Assembly: GCA_030847615.1 (NCBI GenBank) | Contig: JAUMIR010000004.1 | Span: 87,203,001 to 87,267,000, forward strand | Reading direction: 5' to 3' | DNA length: 64,000 nucleotides | DNA from: Gambelia wislizenii | Lineage: Eukaryota; Chordata; Lepidosauria; Squamata; Crotaphytidae | Shown here: one piece after another, positions 45,386 through 57,300 of the stretch | Layout: every line of letters begins with the position of its first letter | Numbering within the stretch: the stretch's first letter is position 1 | Notes under the pieces: generated by a model | Database searches by the model: none | Seen by the model: the letters and a program-made list of their open reading frames with translations, nothing else | What the model was told of the DNA's origin: nothing | Program-made: the position numbers and the translations under genes

Positions 45386-45407
45386 GTGTAGGTATTCGCG
45401 GATTTTT

Positions 45408-45449
45408 CACATTCGCGGGGGTCCGCGGAACGGAACCCCCGCGAATGTG
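45408..45449. repeat. subterminal hairpin, right end
   Basis: CACATTCGCGGGGGTCCG pairs with CGGAACCCCCGCGAATGTG, one base unpaired, across a short loop. It forms the inner edge of the right terminus. Confidence 0.8.
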
Positions 45450-45463
45450 AAGGGACGACTAAT

Positions 45464-45713
45464 TCCCCAGTCTTCATGACTCCTTTGACAAACCCATAGT
45501 TTGTCATGGCAATCAGTGGTTATTATACATGAAAATATATATAATAACCTCATGTTCAGAATCAGTGTCTCTGGTTATCAGATATAGGGACAAGCAGCAT
45601 GTGGCGCTGATCTTCGTCAAGCCTTCCTTATGAATCTCTCAAAGATAAATGGCTGGCCGTTTCTGCAGTACAGAATATGGGGCTAAATGGGACTTTAGTT
45701 GGATGGTCTGATA
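45464..45713. other. spacer, no gene seen
   Basis: AT-rich unique-looking sequence between the expanded element and the L2-like LINE tail. Confidence 0.4.
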
Positions 45714-47000
45714 GATTATTATTATTATTATTATTACCCCAACCCTCTATTAAAAACAATCGGGGCAGCTTACAGCAATTAAAATGCAACAATGCTAACT
45801 AAAATCCCTAAGCACCACCCACCCCCACCCTCCACCATAAAAAGATATTAAACTAATATAAAATTAAAAACCACCTTACTAAAATCACATAAAAAGCAAA
45901 TACAAGCAAGACTAAAAGAGGCCAAGAGACACAGCTCCTGAGGCCAGGATCTAATCAGGAAAGGCCTGCCGAAAGAGATCCATCTTTAGTGCTTTTTAAA
46001 AGCTACTCAAGCTTGTCATCTGACGGATCTCGTTCAGCAGGCCATTTCATAATTTGGGGGCGATTCCTGGAAAGGCCCTCTGGGAGGTTGCAGAAAGCCT
46101 AGATTTTTGTGGCTGAAGCAAATTCCTCCCAGAAGACCGTAGTGCGTGGGGAGGATTGTATGGGAGGAGGTGGTTCCGAAGATAAGTTGGAGCCAAGCTA
46201 TTTAGGGCTTTAAAGGTAATAACGAACACCTTATACTGGGCCCAGAAACTGATAGGCAGCCAGTGGAGAGATTTTAATACTGGAGTTATATGGTCTTTCC
46301 GAGATGTTCCCGAGACCACTCTGGCTGCCATATTTTGTACCAACTGAAGTTTCCGGACCAAGCACGAGGGTAGCCCCATGTAGAGCGCATTGCAGAAATC
46401 TAGACGAGAGGTTACCAGCGCGTGCACCACAGTCTCGAGGTCCCTTACTTCCAGGAAAGGGCACAGCTGGTGTATCAGCCAAAGCTGATAACAGGCGCTC
46501 CTGACTGTCACATTCACCTGACTCATCATCTGAAGTGATGAATCAAGGAACACCCCCAGACTGCGAACACAGTCCTTAATGGAGAGTGTGACCCTGTCCA
46601 GGACTGGAGGTTGCAACCCAACTCCTGGTTTTGGGGCTGCTACCGTGAGCACCCCCATTTTGTCCGGATTTAATCTCAATCTGTTTTTCCTCACCCAGCC
46701 TATTACTGCTTTAAGACAGTCATTAAGAGGAGAGATGCCATCGGAATTCAAGGCCGATGATAGGGACAAGGAGAAATAGATCTTGGTGTCATGAGCATAC
46801 TGATAACACCCAGCCCCATAACTCTGAATAATCTCACCCAGGGGCTTCATATAGATGTTAAACAACATTGGGGACAGAATGGCGCCTTGCAGAATGCCAC
46901 AAGTAAGCTCCTTTCTGCTGGAGCTGCTGTCCCCGAGCAGTACCCTCTGGGATCTGCCCGAGAAGAAGGACTGGAACCACTGGAGCACAGTGCCTCCGAT
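45714..47000 (-). mobile_element. L2-like LINE, 5'-truncated, with (TAA)n tail
   Basis: Minus-strand element. It has a 3' (TAA)n tail at 45714-45736, an A-rich 3'UTR to about 46046, and then an open ORF2 C-terminal part (46047-46988). The RT domain starts in mid-domain, so the 5' end is truncated near 47000. Related 3'UTR fragments are at 16271-16500 and 51295-51610. Confidence 0.82.
46047..46988 (-). pseudogene. L2-like ORF2 C-terminal part, catalytic site mutated
   Basis: A 313-codon open frame. Residues 1-60 include WFQSFFSGRSQRV and GILQGAILSPMLFNIYMKPL (RT finger/palm motif). Residues 64-67 are YAHD where the family has YADD: the codon CAT at 46791-46793 (minus strand) suggests a single G-to-C change. 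Then come LNPDKM, SLGVFLDSSL, SRLDFCNALYMGLP and LHWLPISFWAQYKVF, typical of L2 C-termini. It encodes no endonuclease and lacks a catalytic Asp, so it is dead despite having no stop. Confidence 0.82.
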
Positions 47001-49330
47001 AGATATAATTTTGAATTTTGATCAGTGAATGCTGACGGTCTTCATAAATGTAAAAGTGACCACATGATGCGGGACTTACCTGTGCAGATTTTTGGTAGAG
47101 AGCACATTGGAAGCTCATATTATAATAAATGTTTTAGTCTTTAAGGTGCCACTAACCTTGTGACTACATTGCTGGAAATGGTTTTATTATAGTTCCTCTC
47201 TAGTTAGTTTGCAAACTTAAGTTAACCTTTTAATCTCCTATCACAGATTTGGGCTTCACTGTGATTCATGATAATAGCCTATAGTTCTCTCAGAGGCAGG
47301 GTTTATATGTACATGGTAAAATATACACGTTTTCAAAATAAATGTTTTTTGTGGAATGGGCTTAACTTTCAAAGTAACACATTTTTTCCTTTGATTTTTT
47401 CTTCATGAGTATGCCTCTTTTCTAGTTGAGGTTCGACAATAATTGAGAATATGAGGAAGGATCTTATTTGGCTAAAAAGACAAGGAAAGCAGGCTGTTAA
47501 TAGAAGCTACTTTTCCTTTTTTGTAGGTTTTATTCCTCTAAAAAGCCCTGATTATGAAGATTTTTAATCCAGGAGGATTGGGGGAAGTTCTGGCTGATGT
47601 TATTGTAGCATTCCAGTTTAAATGACTGCATGTGTCTAACTTCATTTCTCCTCCTAAATCATTAGAGGCACCACTCCTGTGAAGCTCTGCTTGATGCAGT
47701 TGAAATTTGATGCCTGGCCTGTCAACAGAAATGTAGTCAGTTAATAGTGTGGGATTTATTTGTTTTAATTAAATGACTATTAAATCATGAAGGAGGCCTT
47801 GAGTTAGGAAGGAGGGTCTTCCACATACTGTAAACACATGACAGATCCTTTGCAGTTGAAGTGGTAAAAAGCTGATCTGTGTGCAAATCCATAAGAGATT
47901 TCAGAGTTGCTTTGTTCTTATATGTGTTGTGAAGTTTGTCCTACAGCTTGCTGCACAAAACAGTGTCCTGTACTGGTCTACTCTGGGCTTTCCCTGCAGC
48001 CTGAGTACTTTGGACAGCGACGTGTATGTGTAATATAACTTTTGCAGAGAAAAAATGAAATGTGTCTCTTGGATTGGGGTTGGTTTTTGTGGGTCCTCTC
48101 TAACAAAAATCCTGGAAAGAGTACTGAAATGTTTTACAGCTGTATTCTCTTGAATCAAAGTGTACAATCTCCCTGCCCTACTGTGTAGCTTGTGTTTAAA
48201 TATTATGACTGGATATTTTTGGTTTCTTGTTCAAAGTTTCTTAAACCTATTCTTCCTGGCTTCTGAAAGTGAGCTGCCATACTGGCACTTCCTCAGAGCA
48301 GATGCTGGTAGATAATCTGCTCTTGATTTATATTCAGCTTTCTGTGTTAGGTGGGTGTATCAAAACAATTTTTTTTTTTAAAAAAAATACTTCAATAGAT
48401 GTCTGAACAGTTTAGGGACTGCTGAGCCTATCTAGCTGTGAAACAAGTTGTCTAACTCCTGGGAAATCTGTAGATACTGGGATAAGAGAAAGGGGGCTTT
48501 AGCTATGAACTGGGTTACATGTTATTACTTAATGAATTAGTCATATATCGTCATACAGAGCAGATAATTTAACTGGGGATTTTCCTATATTTCCAGAAAC
48601 AAATGTATGATACAAAGATTTAAGCAAAGATTAATACTGCACTGTTGAGCTAATTAATACCCATGTGCTGTACATTAAATTACATATTCATTTGCATATG
48701 TGGAATCCTTAGTCATCTTGAAAATGAAGTGTTTTGGCTTCTTTGTAGCTGTGAGCGCATCAATCTAGACGTGTATTATTTATGTTCTGAATAAACCTGT
48801 AATTGTAACGTAATCTCTGTAGTCTGTTTCATGTATGTATTCATAGGTACAGTGTATGAAAGGACCAGGAAAAAAGTACTGACCTAACCATGGTTTTCAT
48901 TCAGCAATATGGTTCATTTCCAAGTAAGACTTTAAATTGCTGTTAAGTCATTGCCATTATGGAGCAAAGACATTCTCTGTCAACAAGACTCTGTCAATTT
49001 GTCAATTCTCTGTCAAATTGACTCTGTCAATTTAACCCACTTGCCCTACTGAATTTAAATGGCCAGTTTTTCCCAGCAAAATTAATTGCTCTTAGTTTAT
49101 TATGGGGATTGTTTGCCCTCTTCCAAGAACTGTTTGTTCCCAACAGTATGTTTTAGTATATGTTTGCATGTGCTGACAGTTTTTTCAACTTTTTTTAAAA
49201 GGTCACCTTGGGTTCAGAAGAGTTTAGAGAGCAGCTAAAATAGATCCAAGAAATTCAAAAAGATGCAGAAGGTGGGCAACCTGAAAAATTCTCTCCCGCT
49301 CCCTGGAGATTTCATTGGAAGAATATTATT
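47001..49330. other. no gene seen
   Basis: Mostly unique-looking. A short TTTTAGTCTTTAAGGTGCCA block near 47127-47150 looks like a dispersed repeat tail. Direct duplications of CAATT(T)GACTCTGTCAATTT-like words occur near 48985-49035. Confidence 0.4.
48975..49035. repeat. short CTCTGTCAA direct repeats
   Basis: CTCTGTCAA recurs at least four times (near 48974, 48989, 49007 and 49022) with intervening ATTTGTC/ATTGA words. A local slippage-type repeat. Confidence 0.7.
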
Positions 49331-50375
49331 GAATTTCATAGAATCATAGAATTGTAGAGTTGGAAGAGACCACGAGGGCCATCCAGTCCAACCCCCTGCC
49401 ATGCAGGAAATCTTGATCAAAGCATCCCCGACAGATGGCAATCCAGCCTCTGTTTAAAGACCTCCAAGGAAGGAGACCCCACCATGCTCTGAGGGAGTGT
49501 GTTCCACTGCCGAACAGCTCTTACTGTCAAAAAGTTCCTCTTAATGTTGAGGTGGAATCTCTGTTCCTGGAGCTTGCATCCACTGCTCCGTGTTCCAGTC
49601 TCTGGAGTAGCAGAAAACAAGCCTGCTCCATCCTCAGCGTGACACCCCTTCAGATACTTAAACAGGGCTATCATACCGCCTCTTAACCATCTTTTTCCAG
49701 GCTAAACATACCCAGCTCCTTAACTCTCTCCTCATAAGGCATGGTTTCCAGACCTTTCACCATTTTAGTCACCCTTCTCTGGACACGCTCCAATTTGTTA
49801 ATATCCTTTTTGAATTGTGGTGCCCAGAACTGGACACAGTATTCTAGGTGAGGTCTGACCAAGGCAAATTAGAGTGGCACTATTACTTCCCTTGATCTAG
49901 ACACTATACTTCTATTGATGCAGCCCAAAATCGCATTGGCCTTTTTAGCTGCCACATCACACTGTTGACGTTCAACTTGTTGTCTGCTAGGACTCCTAGA
50001 TCCCTTTCTCACATAGTCTCGTTCAGCCAGGTCTCTCCCATCTTATATCTATGCATTTCATTTTTCCGCCCTAAGTGCAGTACTTTACATTTCTCCATAT
50101 TGAATTCCATTTTGTTAGCTTTGGCCCAGCTCTCCAGTCTATCCAGGTCATTCTGAATTTTGATCCTGTCCTCTAGGGTATTAGCTACTCCTCCTAATTT
50201 GGTGTCATCTGCAAATTTGATAAGTATGCCTCTAATTCCCTCATCCAAGTCATTGAATAGCACTGGGCCTAGGACAGAACCCTGTGGCACCCCACTGGTC
50301 ACATCTTTCCACGACAAAGAGGAGCCACTGCTGAGCACCCTTTGGGTTCGGCTGGTCAACCAATTACAAATCCAT
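49331..50375 (-). mobile_element. CR1 LINE, 3' half, minus strand
   Basis: The 3' end reads TTTCATAGAATCATAGAATT on the plus strand (inverse of the CR1 octamer repeat), then GGAAGAGACCACGAGGGCCA. Minus-strand frames 49674-49417 (MIALFKYLKGCH; GNTLPQSMV-like end) and 50359-50009 give CR1 RT: GVPQGSVLGPVLFNDL, IKFADDTKLGG (catalytic FADD intact), then W(A)KANKMEFNMEKCKVLHLG. Frames are broken between 49675 and 50008. 5'-truncated near 50375, where it abuts unrelated sequence. Confidence 0.88.
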
Positions 50376-51250
50376 TGAACAGTTGGTTCTTTTTATCTTC
50401 TCTAAATTCTGTCATCATTTTTGTAAAGAGAGAATCCATTTGAGTTTTAATATCCTCTGTGCTTTCTCCCCTTCTTTCCCTCCCCCTTGGGGATGGAGGA
50501 TCTAGGGCTGAGGCAGCTAAAGGAGGGCTACTTTCTTTTTCCATCCATAGCCCTTCTGGTTCACCCTTGTTATTCTGTACTTCCGGAGATATCCTTTCCA
50601 ATCTCTTATGCGATCTATCTGATGGTTTACTTAATGTTTGTGGTCTTAACCAGCTTTTTCCTGCAGTATTTCTTCTTTTTTTAGACATAAGAATATCAAA
50701 ACACTCCAAACTTTCATTTCTTCCCTTGTGTTAATGGCCCCTCCTTCCTCCACCACTTATTTTTTAAAACTTTCCACTTATTCTCCAGTTAGATCAAATA
50801 TTTCTTCCTCTGTTAAATCATCCTTTTCATTTGCCTACAATTATTCACTGCTTTCTCCAACCTTAGTGAGTTATTAGCAAAATGTTCTTTTTAATTATGT
50901 TGGAGTCTGCTCCAAGATCGGACAAAACTGAAAGTAACTATTTGTTTACTTTTAGGCTTCCTTGAACTGCAGTTTTCCCTTCTATTAACATTCCTTAGTA
51001 ATTCACAGCCATAAATCTTCCCTCGAAACTCTCCTCATGCCTTTTTGAGGGGAAATTATTCATTTAATTCCATTACCTTGAGCACCTGCCTTGGGAATTG
51101 TTCCTACGCCATTGAAGCTTGGCTCCTCCCCTCCTCTTTCTCTTAGTCTCAAAGGTGCTACAATATCCCTTTGCATACTGACAGAAACCAGGTTGGGGAA
51201 GGCTGAAATAGGTTTTCTATAATAACCGTACATAGGAAATTTAGTTGGAA
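50376..51250 (-). pseudogene. possible L1 ORF1 N-terminus and leader, minus strand
   Basis: The minus-strand frame at 50709-50356 begins MECFDILMSKKRRNTAGKS. It is Ser/Lys/Pro-rich and ends with TQMDSLFTKMMTEFREDKK, which resembles the helix-start of LINE ORF1 proteins, and then fuses into CR1 sequence at the junction near 50375. Upstream (to about 51250) is non-coding. The L1 identity is tentative. Confidence 0.35.
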
Positions 51251-51294
51251 AGAGTTAGCGATTTAGGTAGTCATTAAGACGCTAAAAAAATAAT

Positions 51295-51610
51295 AATTTA
51301 TTTTACTTATTTATTGATTCAGTTTATACCCTGCCATTCTCCCAGTATGAGACCCAAGGTGGCTTATAATGTCGGTTAAAACAGAATACAGCAATAATAA
51401 TGCATAGTATAAAAGTTGAAAAAGTTTTAACTATCCGTTAAAAAAATTAAAATCAGCATTAAAAATTAATTTATAAACTTGTTTAAGACATAAAGATTAA
51501 AATTCAGCACATCCATTACAAACCTGCCACAACTAATTAAAAAACAAAGGTCTATCTAAATAAAACAGGTCTTTGCTTGCCATGCTTTTGAAGCTCACAG
51601 GCTTCTCCAT
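51295..51610 (-). mobile_element. L2-like LINE 3'UTR fragment
   Basis: TTTATTTATTGATTCAGTTT, ACCCTGCCATTCTCCCAGTA, CAAGGTGGCTTATAAT, followed by a long A-rich 3'UTR and ending in CACAGGCTTCTCCATCAGGC. Same organisation as 16271-16500. No coding part. Confidence 0.6.
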
Positions 51611-51814
51611 CAGGCAGGAATATTAAGTTATTTTGGAGGAAGAAATGTGATCATAAAGGGTCATTTTAAAGCTGAGTTTAAGATTGTGATGAAGAGGTTT
51701 GATGTAGGTAAAAGCCACACCTATTGCCGGCCATAAGACATTTGGGACACAAAAGCAAGGCAAGGCAATAAACTTTTTGCTCCATTTTGAGAAACAAAAG
51801 CATTTCATTTGGAT

Positions 51815-51915
51815 TTAGCCCATGAAATTTTGTAATGTATTTTGGGCCTTTTGGTTGGTTTAAAAAAGGTATCACTACAATGTGATTTTTTGGATTTTGC
51901 TGCATGGCCAACATA
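51815..51915. repeat. dispersed repeat tail, copy 1
   Basis: GGTATCACTACAATGTGATT, then TTGGATTTTGCTGCATGGCC and AACATAGCTAT. Matches 55905-55985 (GGTATCACTGTTATGTGGAT, TTTGCTGCACGGCCAACACG). Family not identified. Confidence 0.6.
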
Positions 51916-53650
51916 GCTATCTCGGATATATCATACTGCTTGTTGAAAATAGGTACATAATCTGAAATGTTATTTTAAAATAGTTCCAATACTGAAACTG
52001 GGTATCGTAATGATAATTTGCATTTCTAAAAGCCTCACTCCTTAGTGATACAAATGCCAAGTACTTTTAATTATGATTTTTTTATGAGAGAGAACCCTGC
52101 TTCTTAGGATTCATGTAGTGTGATTAAAAACTATCATTTTACTGTTTTTGGTTGCACTCTGGTATGGTATGATGCAGTCAAACAGATTCCACTGAAAAAT
52201 GTGTATTATACTATAATGATTGATGCTGCAAAATAATAAATAAATAAATAAATAATAGAAATTCTACAAGTCCTACACATCATTTGCTGGTTGCAAAATA
52301 GAATTATTTATCCCAAAAGGACTTGAAAACTTATACTGATGCAGTCTACTTTGCTGGATGGTCATTTCAAAACAGCATATCTGAAAAGGCATAATGTCTT
52401 TAACTGAATATAAATTAGCTTTTTAGGATTTTGCATCCAAGTAACATTGTTTATGATCCTTATTTTCAAATACTTTGGATAAATTCTGTATCCATGTGCC
52501 TGCTTCTTCTTTTTTTCCTTCCCTTGATTATGTAGCAGAGTCTACAAGTTTTAAGTGAGACCTTTACTATTACAGCATTGCTTTCTTTGGGTCCATAAAC
52601 TTTATACAGAAGTTGGGAAACACCAGAAATAAGTCTTGGCTTTACTAAGTCTGCATAATGCAATCAAACAGGCAATAAATAGCAAGTACCTGGCAAGGAA
52701 ATCTAACCCTTAGATTTCTTGCAGGGTTTGCAAGAGACTTCAGCGAGGAAAAGAGCCTGATTGGTCAGATTTCCTTTGCAAGGGATATTTTGGCACTGTC
52801 TTAAAATGAGGCAGGTATATTAGTACTGATTCTGATTTATTTATTTTTTTCATTCCTGGAGAAATACATGTGAAGATTATTATGCTGGAATGCAAAGTAC
52901 TCAAACTTTTGCATTCGGACTTAATATTTTTCACATGTGTTCCTTTAGGGAGAAGAATGTTGCATATATGCACCTTTGTAGTTGACATATGTCTGCAGAA
53001 GAAAAAAAATACCAAATTCTCAAAAAATGTAAGCACATCAAAATTAATAAATGATCACAGGAAGCACTGATTGTTGAAAATGAGAGACAGTAAAGAATTA
53101 AAAGTAAATCAAGACTGACTACACTGTGAGTCTTGATACAGGGAAGGAATCACCTGGTTAAGTGAGCAAAGGCAGCTGTTAAAAGGAGGCTGTAAGTGAA
53201 TGCAAGGGAGATGGCAGTCAAGTGGGATGGGTTACGGGCATAGTTTCTACATCAATACTGTGGTATTGGGCTCTGCCTGGTAGAAAGGCAAAGGTAGATT
53301 CCTTTGGATATAGAGATGTGGAATGAATATTGGCCTCAGACTTGTATTGCTCTCTCAGAGCTCTAGGAGAAGAGTTTGACTGGAAGAAGAGAGTAGCAAG
53401 GAACACAGGAACCTGGTCAGAAACCTACCCAGTAGTGAATGTTTTGGTCTGATAAGCAGAAGTAGTCTGATTCATTTACCTCTAGATTTCCTGGATCATC
53501 TCTTTGAGCTAGAAATGCATTCAAACATACCTTTCACCCCAATCCAGGCAGACATAATAGAATATTACCACGTAGTAGAACTTACTGGAGTCTTTACCAT
53601 TGTGAAAACTGTATCCATGTGAAGGCACCAGCTCACACAAGTGTCACTTC
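51916..53650. other. no gene seen
   Basis: Unique-looking, AT-rich non-coding DNA apart from an (AAAT)n tract at 52234-52256. Confidence 0.45.
52234..52256. repeat. (AAAT)n microsatellite
   Basis: About five AAAT units. Confidence 0.9.
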
Positions 53651-53658
53651 CACTATCC

Positions 53659-54307
53659 CAGAGGTGAAATCAAGTAGCCTGTGGTCTACATGTGGTCCCA
53701 GGCCCACAGTGGTGGCCTTCCAGTTTCTCCTATATCTGGGAGGGAGGGGGGCAACACTCTGAATAAGCTGTCCTAACAACAACACCTGAAACAAGGGAGC
53801 CTCCCTGCCAAAAACAACAACAAACTTTTTCTGTCCTTGCCCTCCACCCCAACAGCTGCCCTCCTCCAGCTCCCTACCCCCTGTCACAACCACTGTCCTC
53901 CATCACTGCTGTTATTGCCCTCCTTCTCTCCCTCCTTCTTTCCCTGGAAGATAAAGGAAGATGAAAAAATGTCTTTCCTGCTACTAACAGCTGGCTTTGT
54001 ACACTGCTGGCTGCATTCTGTTTGTAGGTCTTTAGAGTCCATTGCACAGATAGTTCCCCATGCTATCTAAAAATGCAAGGGCAGAAAGTGACTGGTTCTG
54101 TAGAGATCGAGTTGCTGGTGGTGGCACTGAGGATACCCCCCTTGTCTCCCCTCTCTCTGTCTCTTCCTTGTTGGTATTTCCTGAAGGAGGGTGATGGCAA
54201 CGGGGAGGATGGCAGATGGAAAAGGGGATGGAGGGTGGCAGCAATGGCTGTAGTTTGACAGGATCCAAAAAATGGACCTTTGACACCTCAGCACCTGCCC
54301 ACCTCTA
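53659..54307. mobile_element. hAT-like MITE, about 650 bp
   Basis: Left end CAGAGGTGAAATCAAG; right end, on the minus strand, TAGAGGTGGGCAGGTGCTGA. Flanking octamers CACTATCC (53651-53658) and CACTAGCA (54308-54315) agree at 6 of 8. The interior is GC-richer and pyrimidine-rich with no transposase frame. Confidence 0.45.
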
Positions 54308-54315
54308 CACTAGCA

Positions 54316-57300
54316 CGTTGTACTATATTAAGCCCAGTGGTGACCTTCTGTGTGCTGAGACTGACATGTCAGGGCTGCCATTTGTTATAATAGGGAAGAT
54401 ATATTTTTTCTTTCTAATACTGGTTAAAACTTTTAATACTATTAATGAATTAATCCATGATTTCTGAATTCTGTGATGTAATTACTTTCTCATATTTTTT
54501 CCTCATAATAAATAAAAGAATCTGCCACTATTACCTTGCTTGTCATTATAGAGATGCCATTATAGAGATTCATGGGGAAGAGAAAGAGGCTTTACCCAAT
54601 CTTCTTTGTGAATTCTTTGTAGTTGCATTACTTAGTGCTAGGCTTTTAATAGGTGTATGCAGAAAGTAAAAATACTTGTGAAACACCAAAATTGTTATAT
54701 TTGGGTCACAATTTAGTATCCTGTCTCCATTGCCAGCTCAGTGATAATAAAATTATCTCTCCCTGAAGGAACAAAATATTCAGCTGATACTGTATCTTTG
54801 TGTGTGCTGAGAAGGAATTAGTATGGATAACAATAATATTTGTAAAGTCAGAACTGTTCCTTCTGGATAATCTTGGATTCTACATCAAAAGAAAAGACAT
54901 CACTTTCATATTTCTCCCTAAATTAAAAATGTATGCTGCAGAGAGAGAGAGACTCCATGTTATGGGACAGTTGCTATGTCTATAGCGTAGTAACCTGCAT
55001 TTTTGAGTGACTAGTTAATAATTTTGTGGAGAACTGTATAGTAACATGGTCACTCTAGTATATTGTAAGTCATACAGTGTAATAAAATACACATGTGAGT
55101 ATTATCTATTAAAATGTGATAAAAGAGGGGAAGAACTTTTAGGTTCTCTCCTGTTCATGGGACCCAAGTGCAAATGTGTCAGCAAAGATCCACTATTTTG
55201 TCCCCGCCCCACTCGGTGTGAATGAGCTGCAAGGATTCATGCAGTGACAGGAGGTTCTTCTCTTATTCTCACAGTAGAATCTGGGGATGAGTTAGTTAAC
55301 AACCTGTAGAGTGGAGAATAGGATGGTGGATTAGTAGCCCACAAGCTTTGTGTCTGCAACAACCAATGTGTTTTACAAGTGATTTGAATTCTTATCATGC
55401 TATGATGAATGTTTTAAAAGAAGATTTCAATAAAACCAATTTCATGCCAGGAAAATTCCAAGTTTGTTAGCCCAGGATCTAGAAATTAGATGCTTGTGCT
55501 TTAAATCCCCCCCCCCATGCCTGTATCTTGTTCATAACCATCTTTGTACTTTTAGAGAATGAAACACCTTGAATTTCCTATGCTGTTTTTTATGTCAGAT
55601 AACTCATATACTTAAACAAAAAAGGAAACTAGTGTCCAGTGAAGGAATGGTTAGTGTATTCCTGCTAAATGTGTGTTTTTTGGATGATGTCAAAAATGTT
55701 TTGGAAATCTTTTACCTATTTCTAACTTTGGAATTACTTAAAATACTTAATTCCCTATCCAGTCACTTGTAAATCAGACAGCTTAATTCATAAGCATAAT
55801 TGTCTGTTGTACAAGCCTCATCACTAGTTACAACCTAGGTACCATAGTTTTAAGTCTTCCTTCAAAAAGGAACCACAGTTTTGATTGTATTTTATACTTT
55901 TTAGTTGGCCCAATAATGGTATCACTGTTATGTGGATTTTGTATTTTCTTTGTGTTTTGCTGCACGGCCAACACGATTACCCCTGAATAGATTTCCAGTT
56001 TTGCTCAGTTAGTTACCTAAGCTTGCAGTGTAATTTTGTCCGCCATAGTGAAAGTGGTTTCATGCAGATAGTGATCTGTGTGACAGTAACAGGAAATTTA
56101 GGAGAGGGGGAGCAATACAAAGGCTTCAGAACTAGTGAAGGGTTACAAGTGCCTGGGCATGAAGCTTGGTAAACTGCTAATGGAGTGTCCCATGTCATAG
56201 CCTGATACCTAAACATAGTAACTGGCAATTTCATTGTTGGTTCATCAAAGTAATTTGTGCTATTTTTATTGTTCACCTGCTCCTCATCAAAACTTGGATC
56301 TTGTTCTCAGGCAATAATTTAATAAGCACTTTACTACCTGTCAAATATTTTGGCTTTATGCTCCATTCTCAGATTTCTTGGTGCCTTTCAGTCCCAAATG
56401 CCCATCTTCTGCTTCTTCCAACACCAAGCCTACTAGTGCTGTACTGCCACATGCCAATATCTGTTGCCACATACTTGGCTTGTAGTATCCTGGACTATTT
56501 TAGATTGATCTTTTTGCAGCAGAAACAGTTCTTCATTGTGAAATGAATCTTGTTTGAGTGCCTCAAAAGTAGCTTCTGTTAAAATTAGAAGATACTGAGC
56601 AGTATAAAGGTAAATCAAGAATATTCTGCAATAGTTGTGAAGCATAAAAAAATGAAACTAGAAAGCGAATCTTAAAACTGTTAGCTGCTATTCCCATCTC
56701 AAAACATTTGGAACTGAATATATGGTTCAACATCTGCTGTCAAGAATTATTATGGGTCAGTTAACCGGATGGATGAAATAGTTCAGCATTTTCTGTACAG
56801 AGGAAAGTCCTTTGTGGTCAGAATGAAGCCACTAATCCATTTTTTTAAAATGATGGATGCCATATTTGCCTGTAGAGTGCATGTGTTAAGGTAAACAATA
56901 TGAATGCCACAGGCTCCTGTGCTAGGGTAAACAATATGAACGCCACAGGCCAAATTAGCCTACAGTTCCTTCTCGTCTTGTAGCCTATGTAGGTGGGTAC
57001 ATTTCTGTGTAGTGACTCACCCTTGAGTAAGTCATTCCAGGAGAGAAGGAAGTGAGGGGAGTTTTCCTAGAAGAAAAGCATCAATGGACCAGATGCAGGT
57101 CATGAATCTTAGCACTGTCCACCCCAGCCCTAGTGCATTCATTCAAAAATGCCTGTTCTTAATATAACCCTGTCAGATAAGCTTTGAATTCACCAGGAAG
57201 ATTCTGGGTGCATTATAATCATAGGGTTTCACTACAAAATGAAGGTTGAGCTTCTTCCTTACTGCCCAGATTTTCTGTTTATTTTGTGTGCTAGAGAATA

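Larger units (their letters stand above)
40475..45461. mobile_element. 5-kb TIR-bounded element filled by an expanded GC-rich minisatellite
   Basis: Left end CAGTTGTCCCTCCACATTCG; right end, on the minus strand, TAGTCGTCCCTTCACATTCG. These are the same termini as in the 493-bp element at 26254-26746. A left TA is at 40473-40474; the matching right TA has been lost (AT at 45462-45463). Subterminal hairpins sit at each end (40524-40565 and 40567-40590; 45408-45449). Between them is about 4.8 kb of tandem repeat. No transposase. I infer a pogo/Tigger-type MITE whose interior seeded and expanded a minisatellite. Confidence 0.82.

Noticed and set aside
40600..45390. CRISPR-like array
   Set aside because: Direct repeats without unique spacers, in a vertebrate-type sequence with no cas genes. 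It is a minisatellite.
40452..45391. Many long open frames (up to 237 codons, Arg/Pro/Gly-rich) on both strands
   Set aside because: They follow the tandem repeat, occur on both strands, rotate frame with the 64-bp unit and have no domain. They are a product of GC composition and repetition.
46047..46988. Single-exon host gene (313 codons)
   Set aside because: It is the C-terminal part of an L2-like LINE ORF2 with the LINE 3'UTR and TAA tail attached.
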